64,000 nucleotides of DNA from Acidiferrobacterales bacterium (GTDB lineage Bacteria > Pseudomonadota > Gammaproteobacteria > Arenicellales > JAJDZL01): contig JAPPIB010000045.1 of the NCBI GenBank assembly GCA_028820695.1, positions 90,137-154,136 on the forward strand. The letters run 5' to 3'. The position numbers were made by a program, and so were the translations under genes. Positions 47,268-56,952 of the stretch are shown piece after piece. A model generated the notes under the pieces. The model did not search any database, had not been told where the DNA came from, and worked only from the letters and a program-made list of their open reading frames with translations. Positions within the stretch are counted from its first letter, which is position 1. Each line of letters starts with the position of its first letter.

Positions 47268-48755
47268 ATGTCCGTAAAATTCACCTCAAAATCCGTTGAC
47301 GCCAGTGAATGCGCTTCCGGTTACCTGGTTGTCGGAATATACGATAACAAGGATTTTACTACCTCAGCCCGACAATTGAATGATAAAACCAAAGGTGCGA
47401 TCTCGGCTCTGCTCGAAAACGGTGATCTTGCTGAAAAGCCCGGCAGTTGTGCGTTGATTCCACTTGTCCGGGGCATAAAGTCGAAACGAGTCATCATTGT
47501 CCGGCTCGGCGCGCGCAAAGACTTCTCAGCCAAGCAGTTCAATCTGGCAATGAATGGTGTAGCGACCTTGTTGACCGGTCTGACTGCGGACAGTGTTTGC
47601 ATTTTCATCAGTGACATGGACATTGAAGACCGTGATCTGTCGTGGATGTCGCGACGCGTCGTCGAAGTGAGCAGCCAGAAACTTTACCGGTTCGATCAGC
47701 TGAAGAAAGAGTCCAAAAAGCGTCGCAAGGCGTGGCGGATTCAGATCTCAACCGAGGAATCAACCGGTCTGTCGCTGATTCGAACGGGTGTTCGGGTCGG
47801 AAAAGCGATCAGTGAGGGTGTCAGTCTGGCGAAGGACCTGGGAAATTTACCGGGCAATATATGCACGCCAAGTTATCTTGCCGAAAAGGCGCAAGAAATC
47901 GGAACCAACGCAGCGCTCGAAGTCGAGATTCTGGATGAGGATCAGATGGAAGAACTCGGTATGGGATCCCTGCTTTCAGTATCACGCGGCAGCCGCGAAC
48001 CGGCCAAGCTGATCATCATGAAGTATCAGGGCAGCAGTGAGGAAGATAGCCCGATCGTCTTTGTCGGCAAAGGATTGACATTTGATGCCGGCGGCATCTC
48101 GATCAAACCCGCGGGTGCCATGGATGAGATGAAGTTTGACATGTGCGGCGGAGCCGGCGTGATCGGCGCAATGCTGTCCATTTCCCAGCTGAAACTTCCC
48201 GTCAATGTGATCGGGGTTGTCGCGAGCAGCGAGAATCTTCCAGACGGAGCTGCCAACAAACCTGGTGATATCGTCAAGAGCATGTCCGGTATTACCATCG
48301 AAATTCTCAATACTGATGCGGAGGGCCGTCTGATTCTCTGTGATGCGCTGACCTATGTCAGACGATTCAACCCCGCTGTCGTAATTGATGCGGCAACGCT
48401 GACCGGAGCCTGTGTGGTCGCACTTGGCAAACATCCCAGCGGGCTGTTTTGCGACGATCCCGAACTGACTGAAGCACTGGTCCGAGCTGGAACAACCAGC
48501 GAGGATCGGGTCTGGCCGATGCCGCTTTGGGATGATTACCAGTCCCAACTGGACTCCAATTTTGCGGATGTGGCCAACATTGGTGGTCGGGATGCCGGCG
48601 CAGTCACTGCAGCATGTTTCCTCGCAAGGTTCACCAACAAGATGAAGTGGGCACATCTGGATATCGCAGGAACGGCATGGCACTCCGGTAAAGCCAAAGG
48701 CTCGACCGGACGGCCGGTCAATCTGTTTGTGCAATACGTGCTTGATCGCTGTTGA
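47268..48755 (+). CDS. pepA: Leucyl aminopeptidase
   Basis: 495 residues from the ATG at 47268, preceded by GGAGGA. M17 family signatures: VGKGLTFDAGGISIKPAGAMDEMKFDMCGGAGV (metal lysine and aspartates) and NTDAEGRLILCDAL. Removes N-terminal residues from peptides in the cytoplasm; in E. coli the same protein also binds DNA in Xer recombination and carAB control. Followed by holC and valS. Confidence 0.95.
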   Translation: MSVKFTSKSVDASECASGYLVVGIYDNKDFTTSARQLNDKTKGAISALLENGDLAEKPGSCALIPLVRGIKSKRVIIVRLGARKDFSAKQFNLAMNGVATLLTGLTADSVCIFISDMDIEDRDLSWMSRRVVEVSSQKLYRFDQLKKESKKRRKAWRIQISTEESTGLSLIRTGVRVGKAISEGVSLAKDLGNLPGNICTPSYLAEKAQEIGTNAALEVEILDEDQMEELGMGSLLSVSRGSREPAKLIIMKYQGSSEEDSPIVFVGKGLTFDAGGISIKPAGAMDEMKFDMCGGAGVIGAMLSISQLKLPVNVIGVVASSENLPDGAANKPGDIVKSMSGITIEILNTDAEGRLILCDALTYVRRFNPAVVIDAATLTGACVVALGKHPSGLFCDDPELTEALVRAGTTSEDRVWPMPLWDDYQSQLDSNFADVANIGGRDAGAVTAACFLARFTNKMKWAHLDIAGTAWHSGKAKGSTGRPVNLFVQYVLDRC

Positions 48756-48777
48756 GCAGTTGGCTGGGCGAACCTGA

Positions 48778-49218
48778 ATGTCAACCGAGGTTGTCTTCTA
48801 TTACCTAAAGCAACCCGCGCATGATGGTGTTTTGCGTCTGACGTGCAACCTGGCAAATGCCGCGTTCACTCGAAATCACAAGGTGTACATCGCCGCCAGC
48901 AGTCCCGAAATGTGTACGGTACTGGATGATTTGCTTTGGACTTTCGCACCGAACAGCTATGTTCCACATATAATTTGTGATCAGGGTGAAAAGGTCGATC
49001 TCGAACGATATCCAGTTGTGATCGGGCATACACAGCCGTCCGATCAGTTCGATGATGTACTGATTTCCCTGCATCAGGATGTATCCGACTGCGCGAGCCG
49101 GTTTCAGAGAGTCGTCGAACCGGTTGGTTCAAACGAAGCGGATATCGCTAATGCAGAGAAAAAGTTCAGTCGCTACACGGCTGTGTTCGAAACCGAACCA
49201 ACCTGCCATTATCTGTAG
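48778..49218 (+). CDS. holC: DNA polymerase III chi subunit
   Basis: 146 residues starting MSTEVVFYYLKQ, with YVPHIICDQGEKVDLERYPVVIGH matching the HolC pattern. Links the clamp loader to single-strand binding protein. Position between pepA and valS is the conserved gammaproteobacterial arrangement. Confidence 0.88.
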   Translation: MSTEVVFYYLKQPAHDGVLRLTCNLANAAFTRNHKVYIAASSPEMCTVLDDLLWTFAPNSYVPHIICDQGEKVDLERYPVVIGHTQPSDQFDDVLISLHQDVSDCASRFQRVVEPVGSNEADIANAEKKFSRYTAVFETEPTCHYL

Positions 49219-49279
49219 TCATTCCGGATTCAAGTCCAGATTGCACAATCACCCATACACCAACCAGCTCTGAAGCCGA

Positions 49280-52090
49280 ATGAAAAGTCATACCGATCTG
49301 GCCAGCGTTTACGACCCGCATTCCCTGGAAAAGGCGGTTTACCGAAGATGGGAGGAAGCAGGAAGTTTCGCTCCCAGCGGCGATGGGGAATCGTACTGCA
49401 TCATGATCCCGCCGCCCAATGTGACAGGCAGCCTGCATATGGGCCATGCGTTCCAAAACACACTGATGGACGCATTGACCCGATATCATCGTATGAAAGG
49501 CAGGAAGTCCCTGTGGCAAGCAGGATCCGATCATGCTGGCATCGCGACTCAAATGGTCGTTGAACGTCTGCTTCTGGCCGAAGGTCAGTCTCGAGCTGAA
49601 CTGGGACGGGACAAGTTCATTGACAAGGTGTGGGAATGGAAGGCGAATTCGGGCGGCACGATCAAGAACCAACTGAAAAGACTCGGCGCCTCGCTGGACT
49701 GGTCGCGGGAACGGTTCACAATGGATGCGGACCTGTCCACTGCGGTTCGGGAAGTCTTTGTTTCACTGTACGAACAGGGTCTGATCTACCGGGGTAAACG
49801 ATTGGTCAACTGGGACCCTGTGCTCAAAACCGCCATATCCGATCTGGAAGTGATATCTGAAGAGGAGGACGGATTCCTTTGGCACTTCCGATATCCAATC
49901 TCAGACAGTCCCGAACATGTCGTCATCGCAACCACGCGTCCAGAAACCATGCTTGGGGACACCGCAGTCGCAGTACATCCGGACGATGACCGTTATGCCC
50001 ATCTGGTCGGCAGGACCGTGTCCCTGCCCTTGGTCGACAGGGAAATTCCGATCATAGCCGACCACTACGTCGACCCGGAGTTCGGAACAGGTTGTGTCAA
50101 AATCACCCCGGCTCACGATTTCAATGACTTTGCCGTCGGCGAGCGCAATAATCTCGATGTTATCAACGTCATGACTGAGGAGGCCAATATCGATCTTGCC
50201 GGGACGCCCTATCATGGACTGAGTCGCGATCAGGCAAGAGAAAAGGTTCTTGAAGATCTGACTCAGCTGGGCTTGGTCGAAAAGGTTGAGAACCACAAAT
50301 ACAAAGTTCCGAGAGGAGACCGAACTGATCAGGTGATAGAGCCATACCTGACGGACCAATGGTTTGTTAAGGTAAAGCCGCTTGCCGATCCAGCGATTGA
50401 AGCGGTCAAGAACGGCTCAATCAAGTTTGTACCGAAAAACTGGGAGCGGACCTATTTTGACTGGATGGAGAACATCGAGGACTGGTGCATTTCCAGACAG
50501 ATTTGGTGGGGACATCGTGTTCCCGCCTGGTATGATGAGCATGGCAATGTTTTTGTAGCGAGAGACGAAAGCGCGGCAATTCGACAGGCCAAAGCCCTGC
50601 ATGGAGATATCGACATCCGCTTGTGGCAGGATGAGGACGTGCTGGACACATGGTTCTCATCCGCGCTATGGCCATTTTCCACCCTTGGATGGCCGAAAGA
50701 AACCAAAGAACTTGAATTCTTTTATCCGACTGACGTGCTTGTGACCGGATTCGACATCATTTTCTTCTGGGTAGCCAGGATGATCATGTTCGGGTTGAGG
50801 TTCGCCGATGACATCCCCTTTCATGAAGTCTATATCCATGGATTGGTGCGTGATGCTGAAGGTCAGAAAATGTCAAAGTCAAAGGGTAACATTCTGGACC
50901 CGCTTGATCTGATCGACGGCATTGACTTGGAGAATCTTGTCGCCAAGCGAACCACGGGGCTCATGCAGCCGGATCTGGTGCCGAAAATTGACAAAGCCAC
51001 TCGAAAGCAATATCCCGACGGCATACCTGCGTTCGGGACTGATGCGCTCAGGTTTACGTTCGCACGCTTGGCAACCCAGGGACGTGACATACGATTCGAC
51101 CTGAATCGAATTGAAGGGTATAGAAATTTCTGTAACAAGCTGTGGAATGCCGCACGCTTCGTCCTGATGAACGGCGATGGCTGCGAACCGTACGGTGTTG
51201 ACGACTTCCAGCCGGCAACCAGTGCGGAGCGATGGATTGTCAGCAAGCTCAATGAAACGACGACGGTCATCGAACAGTCTTTCGCAATTTACCGATTTGA
51301 TATCGCTTCGAAACACCTGTATGAATTTATCTGGGATGAGTTTTGTGCATGGTTCATCGAGATCACCAAAATCATGCTCCGGGATGAATCGCTCGATGAA
51401 CGCACCAAAACCTCGCTCAGAAGGACTCTGCTGATGGTATTGGATGCAACAGTGCGCCTCCTGCATCCCTTTATGCCATTCATCACAGAAGAGATCTGGC
51501 GCAAGATCCGGACGGAGAACGAAGACAATTCAATCATGTTTCAGGCCTTTTCCAGCGACTTGAGTGAGTGGGCAGACGAAAAGGCAACCGAAGAGATGGA
51601 TTGGATGAAAACGGTTGTATCCAATGTCCGCAATATTCGCAGCGACATGAACATGAATCCCGGAGAAAGGATCACAGCGCTGTGTCACACCAACAATTCG
51701 AAGGATCTGGAATACTTTCAGAATAATTTTTCCTGCATAACGGAACTTGCGAAACTGAAGTCATTCGAAATGTTGAGCGATTCGGACCTTGAGTCAATGA
51801 ACATGTCGAATTCGATATCCACATCGGTCAATGAGTTCCAGGTCATTGTTCCAGTCCAGGAAATCGCAGATTTTGAAGAACAGATCCAACGATTGGAAAA
51901 GGACATCGCGAATGTGGAAAAACAGATCCAACGTTCAAGCTCCAAACTGGAAAATAAGCAGTTTCTTGCTAAGGCACCAGCTCAGATAATCGATAAGGAG
52001 CACGCTCGACTCGCATCTAGTCAGCAAGAACTCGTTGAACTGACAGCACGACGCGAGAAACTCTTGGAAATGATGGTTCGGCAGGCATAG
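49280..52090 (+). CDS. valS: Valyl-tRNA synthetase
   Basis: 936 residues. Class I signatures PPNVTGSLHMGHAF (HIGH region) and KMSKSKGN, the editing domain with TTRPETMLGDTAVAVHP, and a C-terminal coiled coil from about residue 860 (FEEQIQRLEKDIANVEKQIQR). Charges tRNA-Val; a tRNA-Val gene lies at 56414-56489. Confidence 0.97.
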   Translation: MKSHTDLASVYDPHSLEKAVYRRWEEAGSFAPSGDGESYCIMIPPPNVTGSLHMGHAFQNTLMDALTRYHRMKGRKSLWQAGSDHAGIATQMVVERLLLAEGQSRAELGRDKFIDKVWEWKANSGGTIKNQLKRLGASLDWSRERFTMDADLSTAVREVFVSLYEQGLIYRGKRLVNWDPVLKTAISDLEVISEEEDGFLWHFRYPISDSPEHVVIATTRPETMLGDTAVAVHPDDDRYAHLVGRTVSLPLVDREIPIIADHYVDPEFGTGCVKITPAHDFNDFAVGERNNLDVINVMTEEANIDLAGTPYHGLSRDQAREKVLEDLTQLGLVEKVENHKYKVPRGDRTDQVIEPYLTDQWFVKVKPLADPAIEAVKNGSIKFVPKNWERTYFDWMENIEDWCISRQIWWGHRVPAWYDEHGNVFVARDESAAIRQAKALHGDIDIRLWQDEDVLDTWFSSALWPFSTLGWPKETKELEFFYPTDVLVTGFDIIFFWVARMIMFGLRFADDIPFHEVYIHGLVRDAEGQKMSKSKGNILDPLDLIDGIDLENLVAKRTTGLMQPDLVPKIDKATRKQYPDGIPAFGTDALRFTFARLATQGRDIRFDLNRIEGYRNFCNKLWNAARFVLMNGDGCEPYGVDDFQPATSAERWIVSKLNETTTVIEQSFAIYRFDIASKHLYEFIWDEFCAWFIEITKIMLRDESLDERTKTSLRRTLLMVLDATVRLLHPFMPFITEEIWRKIRTENEDNSIMFQAFSSDLSEWADEKATEEMDWMKTVVSNVRNIRSDMNMNPGERITALCHTNNSKDLEYFQNNFSCITELAKLKSFEMLSDSDLESMNMSNSISTSVNEFQVIVPVQEIADFEEQIQRLEKDIANVEKQIQRSSSKLENKQFLAKAPAQIIDKEHARLASSQQELVELTARREKLLEMMVRQA

Positions 52091-52163
52091 TTACCTGAAG
52101 CCGCATTCGGCGAACGCTCAGGAAAGTCGGATTCAGTCCTGGGGTTGCCACCGGAAAACCGCC

Positions 52164-52907
52164 TCACCTCCCGGCGGTCAAGTAAATGTCGTAACGAACG
52201 AGTTTTCCCCTCATGCTCATTGACAGCCGTTCGGGCATGAGGGGTTGTGAGTAATTCGGGCGTTTGACGATGACTCTGTGTCTCGCCCAACTGATTGTCG
52301 CCCCAAGCAATTCCTCAGCATCAGAATCATCATCCTTGCAAAATTTCCGCATAACTGTCAATGGGCGCGCAACCTTTACCGACGACTTGCGACCTTCCGG
52401 ATACATCGGGTCGAGATACACTGCATCGAATCTTTCGTGAAATTGTTGCAGCACTTCCCGAGTGTCGGCAAAGTAACTCCTGATGGACATATCAGGTGAT
52501 ACGGCATTGATCCGATCGACTCCATCGCAGACCAAGGCTGCAAAAACCGGCGATCTTTCGATGGCGGTAACCCGATATCCCATTCTTGCCAGCAAGAGCG
52601 TGTCTGATCCCAGCCCTGCAGTTCCGTCAAGGACAGTCTTGATCTTCCTGCCGACTGCGCGCCCCAATAGACACTTTCGCGAGATTCGCGTAAGCGGTTT
52701 GACCGACATCTGAATCGGACGAGATTTTCGATTCCTCAAGTCTCTCAGTTTGAGAACATCATCTTCGATTGCGAGCATGTAGTCGAATTCAGACTCGTCA
52801 ACTTCATAGGACAGGGGCAACTTGTAGGTGTTTGCGATCTGATGACAGCGTTCTTCTTCATCAGCGCAATGACGGACAAATACTCGTGTGCTGTCGGTGG
52901 TTGACAT
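52164..52907 (-). CDS. rsmJ: 16S rRNA (guanine-1516-N2)-methyltransferase RsmJ
   Basis: 247 residues from the ATG at 52907; the open frame continues upstream without recognisable sequence. SAM-binding motif VLDGTAGLGSDTLLLA and catalytic-side DAVYLDPMYPEGRKSS match RsmJ. Modifies small-subunit rRNA. Convergent with valS. Confidence 0.9.
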   Translation of the reverse strand: MSTTDSTRVFVRHCADEEERCHQIANTYKLPLSYEVDESEFDYMLAIEDDVLKLRDLRNRKSRPIQMSVKPLTRISRKCLLGRAVGRKIKTVLDGTAGLGSDTLLLARMGYRVTAIERSPVFAALVCDGVDRINAVSPDMSIRSYFADTREVLQQFHERFDAVYLDPMYPEGRKSSVKVARPLTVMRKFCKDDDSDAEELLGATISWARHRVIVKRPNYSQPLMPERLSMSMRGKLVRYDIYLTAGR

Positions 52908-53510
52908 CTTATGGTCTACATTGCGTTGTATGCCGCAAGACCGAATTGTCTCCGGTAGGACATTGCGCGATTTGCGTGTGCTGGTGTAACATTTTCGAAA
53001 TTGGCAATATGCAGCGTCAACCGTCCCCGATGCAACGTCGTTCATGCAATTTCATCCGGCTGGCAGATGACCCAATTGCCTGCTCACTTCGGTCTGGGCG
53101 GCACCGATCTGACTCACTTGATGTTTGGAAAACTTATACAATCTTACCCAAAATCAATCCCGATCAATCATAAAAACGCAAGGGCATACGCGCAAGTCAT
53201 CAACAATGCATCAGTAACGCGATGCTGAAAAGATGAGTCAAGAGGGTCACTCAGTTGTTGCAAGAGGCCTCTTGTCGTCAATCGGGCAATCGTGCGTATG
53301 AATTGATCGGGCCATTGAAGGGATTTTGATCGCCAAGACTGTATCCAAGTCAATGCGGTCATCAAACAATCGTGAATTTAAAAAAAGATGTCATGATCGA
53401 ATGCAACCTGGATACTTCGAAGCACGAAAGCACAAGGGACAAAACGGTCTGACATACAGGCGGCTCAGGCAAGAATGTATATTTCTCCGTAATTTTTAAG
53501 GTTTATATTT
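52908..53510. other. 603-base intergenic region before fabI
   Basis: Divergent promoter region of rsmJ and fabI. Open frames here overlap rsmJ or lack ribosome sites, and none shows a domain. I see no RNA gene. AAGG nine bases before the fabI ATG is its ribosome site. Confidence 0.4.
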
Positions 53511-54299
53511 ATGGGATTTCTGACAGATAAACGCGCATTGATCACAGGTATCGCAAGCAATCGGTCCATTGCATGGGGAATCGCCCAGGCAATGTCGAGC
53601 CAAGGTGCCAAACTGGCCTTGACCTACCAAAATGAGAAACTGCGTCCACGTGTCGAAAAATTCGCACAGCAGCTTAATGCGGACTTTGTAGCGCCATGCG
53701 ATGTTACGACCGACTCCGAGATTGACACATTGCGGGATTCGGTGGAGAACAAGTGGCCGGACGTGGATATCGTAGTCCATTCAATCGCCTTTGCCCCGCG
53801 CGAACAACTTGAAGGGGTGTATCTGGACGCGGTGACCCGCGAGGGATTCAACCAAGCACACGACATCAGCTCATACAGCTTCTCTGCGTTGGCAAAAAGT
53901 TTCGCGCCAATGATGCAGAACAGAAAAGGTTCTCTTCTCACCCTGACATATCTGGGGTCCATACGATCAATGCCTGGCTATAACGTCATGGGTCTTGCAA
54001 AAGCCAGTTTGGAGGCCAATGTTCGATACTGCGCACAGTCTCTCGGAAGCCAAGGCATCCGGGTCAACGCCATATCTGCCGGACCGATCCGAACACTCGC
54101 AGCTTCAGGTATTCGCGGCATGAAATCAATGATGGATTATTACGAGAAGATGTGTCCGCTTGGTCGCGGTGTCACAATTGAAGAAGTCGGAAACGCTGCG
54201 GCATTTCTGTGCTCCGACCTGGCTTCAGGAATAACTGGCGAAATCCTTTATGTCGATGGCGGATTCAACTCCGTCGGATTCAGCCAGACCATGCTGTAG
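53511..54299 (+). CDS. fabI: Enoyl-[acyl-carrier-protein] reductase (NADH)
   Basis: 262 residues of the short-chain dehydrogenase fold with the FabI-specific NAD site [13 protein letters not shown] near residue 13 and the catalytic Tyr-x6-Lys in [12 protein letters not shown]. Last reductive step of fatty acid elongation, and the known target of triclosan-type inhibitors. It ends 37 bases from ppiD, convergent. Confidence 0.95.
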   Translation: MGFLTDKRALITGIASNRSIAWGIAQAMSSQGAKLALTYQNEKLRPRVEKFAQQLNADFVAPCDVTTDSEIDTLRDSVENKWPDVDIVVHSIAFAPREQLEGVYLDAVTREGFNQAHDISSYSFSALAKSFAPMMQNRKGSLLTLTYLGSIRSMPGYNVMGLAKASLEANVRYCAQSLGSQGIRVNAISAGPIRTLAASGIRGMKSMMDYYEKMCPLGRGVTIEEVGNAAAFLCSDLASGITGEILYVDGGFNSVGFSQTML

Positions 54300-54335
54300 A
54301 TCACAAACGGAACCCTATTCTGTAACTTGGCTGTT

Positions 54336-56234
54336 TCAGAGCAACTCCTGGTTGACACTGACGTCAACTCCGTCGCGTAACAACTGAATATAACTCGCAA
54401 ACACTTCGTTGCCGAAACGATCTCTCAGTGCAGCCGCTACACTCTGGCGTTGCTCCTCCGAAGCCGACGCCACATCCCCACTTTGGACTTCGGATATACG
54501 AAACAATGCATGAGATCCATCCGCCACGGGACCGCTGCCGAAGGTCTCGCTCCCAGCTTGTGGTTTCTTCGAGGAAAAGGCAAGCAATCCGACTCCGATT
54601 GCCACAGGATCGGTGGTTTCACTCATTCGCGTAGGCAACTCAAACGCCTCAAGCCCATTGGCTGTCAGAATCGAATTCCAGTCGGCTCCTGTTTCGAGCT
54701 CGGCAACCAGATTTTCAGACAGTTCTCTAGCACGAGCCTGGCTTTTTGACTGCAATAACTCATTGCTGATCTGATTTCGGACATCAGCCACACTCAGTTG
54801 CTGGGTTTCCTCGTGATCGGAAATTCGCAGGACCACCTGTAAACCCTTGTCTACTTCTATGAGGTCACTGTTGAAGCCCTGCCCGAGCACCTCGTCACTG
54901 AATGCCGCGGCGCGGACCTGCTCATGTTCAGATATCCCCGTTCCGAACCCTCGGGTAAACCAATCAGAAATTTGTATGTCGAGATCCAGCTGTGTTGCTG
55001 CAGAGTTGAGATTTTCCGGGTCCTCATAAGCAAGATTGCGCAACTGCTCGGATATCTCAAACATTTCCGCTTCGGCTTGAGTTCTCGATGCTTGCTCAAC
55101 CAGCTCAGACCGAACTTCATCAAATGATTTAACGGTCTCTCCCTGAATTTCATTGACACGGACGATGTGCGTGCCAAACTCTGACTCGACTGGTTCGCTG
55201 ACCTCCCCTTCCCCAAGACTGAACGCGACTGATTCAAATTCTGCAAACGGCAATTCTCCGGAACTGAACCAGCCCAGCTCACCGCCACTTTCGGCGGATC
55301 CCACGTCAGTCGAATACTGCATGGCCAATGCAGCGAAGTCTTCGCCAGATCTTATCCGACCAATCAATTCAGTCGCCAGCACAGTTACGTCACTGGAGGC
55401 TTCAGTACCAGGTTCAAGCAGAATGTGACTGATATTTCTCTGCTCTGCTATGCCATAGCGGGCAATCTCCGCATCGTATAAATTCAAGAGCGTTTCTTCC
55501 GACGGAGCGAAATTACTTGCAAAATCATCGACCGAAAGTCGGACGTATTCGATTTTGACCTTTTCGTCGTCCACATATCGCGACTTGTTCAACTCATAAG
55601 CATCCTGGATTTCAGCGTCAGTCACTTCAATATCAGCAATAAACGCAGCAGGATTGATTAAAGCAAATTGTCCGAATCTGTCCTGAAGCAATATACGCAA
55701 AACGGCATCAACATCAGCATCTATGACAAAAGCCGATTCCTGAAAACCCGTGCGAATCTGTTGCATGACTGCTTCTTGTCGCTGCAACTCCTCGAATTCG
55801 GCTACGGATAGTCCACTGACGCTCAAGACACGCTCATATCGTTCGCGATCGAAACGATTTTCGGTTTGAAAGGTGGGGTGATTCTGAATGGTATCGACCA
55901 GCTGTTGGTCGCTTACTCGGTAACCGTGCTTCTGTGCGTCCCTGACGAGGAGCGTCTCATCGACGATCGCGTCAATGACAAGCCTGCCAAGAACGCCTCC
56001 AGACAAAAATTCCGGGTTCTGGCTATAGGTGTCGCGCAACCTCTCACGTTCGTTGTACAGAGCTCGCTGATAGGTGAGGTAGTCAATCTCCTCACCGTCA
56101 AACTCTGCGACCGTTGCATGCTCCGCACCTTCGAAGTAAGTGTTGATACCCCACAGGGCGAACGGAATCGTGATCAGGATTACGATTGCCCACGCAATCC
56201 ATCCGGTTGCCCGTTCCTTAATCGCTGTCAGCAT
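54336..56234 (-). CDS. ppiD: Peptidyl-prolyl isomerase/chaperone PpiD
   Basis: 632 residues. One membrane anchor (residues 12-30), SurA-like N domain, and a parvulin domain near residues 265-355 (NISHILLEPG...GGELGWFSSGELPFAEFESVAFSLGEGEVSEPVESEFGTHIVRV), then an extended periplasmic C-terminal part. Folds proteins emerging from SecYEG. Downstream of hupB and two tRNA genes, the usual position. Confidence 0.93.
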   Translation of the reverse strand: MLTAIKERATGWIAWAIVILITIPFALWGINTYFEGAEHATVAEFDGEEIDYLTYQRALYNERERLRDTYSQNPEFLSGGVLGRLVIDAIVDETLLVRDAQKHGYRVSDQQLVDTIQNHPTFQTENRFDRERYERVLSVSGLSVAEFEELQRQEAVMQQIRTGFQESAFVIDADVDAVLRILLQDRFGQFALINPAAFIADIEVTDAEIQDAYELNKSRYVDDEKVKIEYVRLSVDDFASNFAPSEETLLNLYDAEIARYGIAEQRNISHILLEPGTEASSDVTVLATELIGRIRSGEDFAALAMQYSTDVGSAESGGELGWFSSGELPFAEFESVAFSLGEGEVSEPVESEFGTHIVRVNEIQGETVKSFDEVRSELVEQASRTQAEAEMFEISEQLRNLAYEDPENLNSAATQLDLDIQISDWFTRGFGTGISEHEQVRAAAFSDEVLGQGFNSDLIEVDKGLQVVLRISDHEETQQLSVADVRNQISNELLQSKSQARARELSENLVAELETGADWNSILTANGLEAFELPTRMSETTDPVAIGVGLLAFSSKKPQAGSETFGSGPVADGSHALFRISEVQSGDVASASEEQRQSVAAALRDRFGNEVFASYIQLLRDGVDVSVNQELL

Positions 56235-56328
56235 TGGACCAACCTTGGAATTCTAACTCGGATAAAACAAACAACTGCAGTCCACATACTTGGCTTTAGA
56301 GCCGTTCTGTGGACTGCTGTTGATAACT

Positions 56329-56406
56329 TGGCGGAGCGGACGGGACTTGAACCCGCGACCCCCGGCTTGACAGGCCGGAATTCTTGACCAACTGAACTAC
56401 CGCTCC
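56329..56406 (-). tRNA. tRNA-Asp (anticodon GTC)
   Basis: 78 bases with encoded CCA. Acceptor GGAGCGG/CCGCTCC, anticodon stem CCGGC/GCCGG with loop CTGTCAA, T arm GCGGG/CCCGT. Eight bases from tRNA-Val, probably one transcript. Confidence 0.95.
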
Positions 56407-56413
56407 AATTCCT

Positions 56414-56489
56414 TGGTGGGCGCTGTAGGAATTGAACCTACCACCTCCGCCTTGTAAGGGCGGTGCTCTACCAACTGAGCTAAGCACCC
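56414..56489 (-). tRNA. tRNA-Val (anticodon TAC)
   Basis: 76 bases with encoded CCA. Acceptor GGGTGCT/AGCGCCC (one G-U pair), D arm AGCTCAGTTGGTAGAGCA, anticodon loop CTTACAA, T arm GTAGG/CCTAC. Nine bases after hupB on the same strand. Confidence 0.95.
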
Positions 56490-56498
56490 ATGACTCGA

Positions 56499-56771
56499 CT
56501 AGTTGACGGCGTCCTTGAGCGCTTTGCCAGCTTTGAATTTGACGACTGTGCTAGCGGGAATCGAAACTTCCGAACCGTCTCTCGGGTTTCTGCCAGTTCT
56601 TGCTGCACGATGTCCTGTAGAAAATGTTCCAAACCCGATAATTGCGACAGAATCATGATTTTTCAAACTGCTCTTGATCTGATCAAACACCGCTTCTACA
56701 GCCCGCCCGGCATCAGCTTTTGTCAGTCCTGTACTATCTGCAACATTGCTAACCATTTCAGTTTTGTTCAT
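56499..56771 (-). CDS. hupB: DNA-binding protein HU
   Basis: 90 residues from the ATG at 56771 with GGAGGA upstream. HU/IHF signature GFGTFSTGHRAARTGRNPRDGSEVSIPAS is present near residues 46-74. Histone-like nucleoid protein. Follows lon after a terminator, as in many gammaproteobacteria. Confidence 0.96.
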   Translation of the reverse strand: MNKTEMVSNVADSTGLTKADAGRAVEAVFDQIKSSLKNHDSVAIIGFGTFSTGHRAARTGRNPRDGSEVSIPASTVVKFKAGKALKDAVN

Positions 56772-56803
56772 TATATCCTCCAAAACTATCTATATATTTT
56801 TCC

Positions 56804-56847
56804 AAAAAAAAACTTCGGTCACGAAATGATGCTTCAGACTTGACCGA
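56804..56847 (-). terminator. Intrinsic terminator of lon
   Basis: On the minus strand TCGGTCA (56847-56841) pairs with TGACCGA (56821-56815), with a 19-base loop that can form an inner GAA/TTC stem, and is followed by a run of T (56812-56804). Ends lon transcription ahead of hupB. Confidence 0.75.
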
Positions 56848-56952
56848 GTGAATGCAAGATCGATGATTGACATTCTATAACCAAAGTGTCCCAATCCGTA
56901 AACACTCACAACACCAATTGATTCTTCATCGAAAGGATTGCAGCAGGTACGT